Source: Bacteroidota bacterium | Lineage (GTDB): Bacteria > Bacteroidota > Rhodothermia > Balneolales > Balneolaceae | Direction of reading: 5' to 3' | Assembly: GCA_009909035.1 (NCBI GenBank) | Contig: JAAAOB010000141.1 | Span: forward strand, 62,001 to 126,000 | DNA: 64,000 nucleotides | Shown here: positions 63,738-64,000 of the stretch, in pieces | Position numbering within the stretch: position 1 is the stretch's first letter | How the letters are laid out: every line of letters starts with the position of its first letter | The notes under the pieces: model-generated | What the model saw: the letters and a program-made list of their open reading frames with translations, nothing else | Database searches by the model: none | What the model was told of the DNA's origin: nothing | Program-made: the position numbers and the translations under genes

Positions 63738-64000
63738 ATGAACTGTACTACGAAACCTTTTGTGAAACAGATTAGCCTCCTGCTCTCGCTGATGCTCTTG
63801 CTGCCGGCAGCGCTCCATGCCCAGAATGCATCGAGCAAGGATAAACTCGATATTGAGATCAAACAGTCTCAAAATGTAATCCCCGCCGGCACGTCCGCCA
63901 AACATGCCGTTTTGCTGAACCTGGAGGATACCTGGCACGTGAATTCGGACCAGCCGTCGCAGGATTTCCTCATCGGCACCAAGCTGACGATCAACAGCAC
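63738..64000 (+). CDS. DsbD-like N-terminal domain protein, partial
   Basis: 87 codons before the right edge. Signal peptide KQISLLLSLMLLLPAALHAQ, then LDIEIKQSQNVIPAGTSAKH and LLNLEDTWHVNSDQPSQDFL, the pattern of the DsbD/ScsB-type N-terminal domain. Probably a thiol:disulfide interchange or cytochrome c biogenesis protein; the membrane part lies outside the window. Confidence 0.65.
   Translation, partial: MNCTTKPFVKQISLLLSLMLLLPAALHAQNASSKDKLDIEIKQSQNVIPAGTSAKHAVLLNLEDTWHVNSDQPSQDFLIGTKLTINS

Overview
The window looks like chromosome of a member of the Bacteroidota/Balneolota/Rhodothermota group, most likely Balneolaceae. This is an inference from gene families, not from rRNA. The evidence is a SusC/SusD pair, a DUF5916 outer-membrane protein, several lipoproteins and outer-membrane proteins ending in F, a tRNA without an encoded CCA, starts that often lack a Shine-Dalgarno sequence, and many short palindromic intergenic repeats. 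Most genes are housekeeping. There is no phage, no complete insertion sequence and no CRISPR array.

Layout. 1-9.2 kb: a partial SRAP-fold protein that has lost its catalytic residues, a DEAD-box-like protein that has lost its ATPase motifs, a Na+/solute symporter preceded by an overlapping 31-residue membrane peptide, glutamate dehydrogenase, a 2H phosphoesterase whose best start codon is AUC, a GlsB/YeaQ-like protein, DNA polymerase IV, a YdjM-like membrane protein and a small PLDc_N-like protein. 9.2-21.7 kb: a repeat-bearing gap, an ECF sigma / anti-sigma / secreted protein operon, an MFS exporter, a DUF5916 protein, GNAT, DUF4174 and HD proteins, a two-domain rhodanese lipoprotein and a serine beta-lactamase-like lipoprotein. 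21.8-26.3 kb: SusD and SusC. 26.8-31.2 kb: argF-argG-argH, preceded by a classical attenuator whose leader peptide has five consecutive arginine codons.

31.2-32.4 kb is a mosaic of intergenic repeats. It is followed by the nfeD-slipin pair, an isoaspartyl peptidase/asparaginase lipoprotein, and a leftward block of yggS, two small membrane coiled-coil proteins, divIVA, purine nucleoside phosphorylase and an acidic protein. After a second repeat-rich gap come a GMC oxidoreductase, a DUF2892 protein and tRNA-Leu(CAA).

44.6-55.7 kb is the most unusual gene set. A strong promoter overlapping a PadR-type palindrome precedes a truncated MORN-like peptide, a PadR regulator, a two-module FtsX permease, two paralogous cysteine-free SUMF1-fold proteins bracketing two beta-propeller-like (PD40) proteins, an HlyD adaptor and a LolD/MacB-type ATPase. 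It reads as a repressor-controlled envelope export or stress system. The rest holds two pilin-like paralogues with an MGQQQLLL start, an AAA/DUF4143 ATPase flanked by three copies of one hairpin, adenine deaminase, a PhoB-type two-component system, and the start of a DsbD-like protein.

Best leads: the arginine attenuator, the PadR/ABC/SUMF1/PD40 operon, the two catalytically degenerate proteins near the left end, the overlapping symporter micropeptide, the AUC start and the pilin-like pair.
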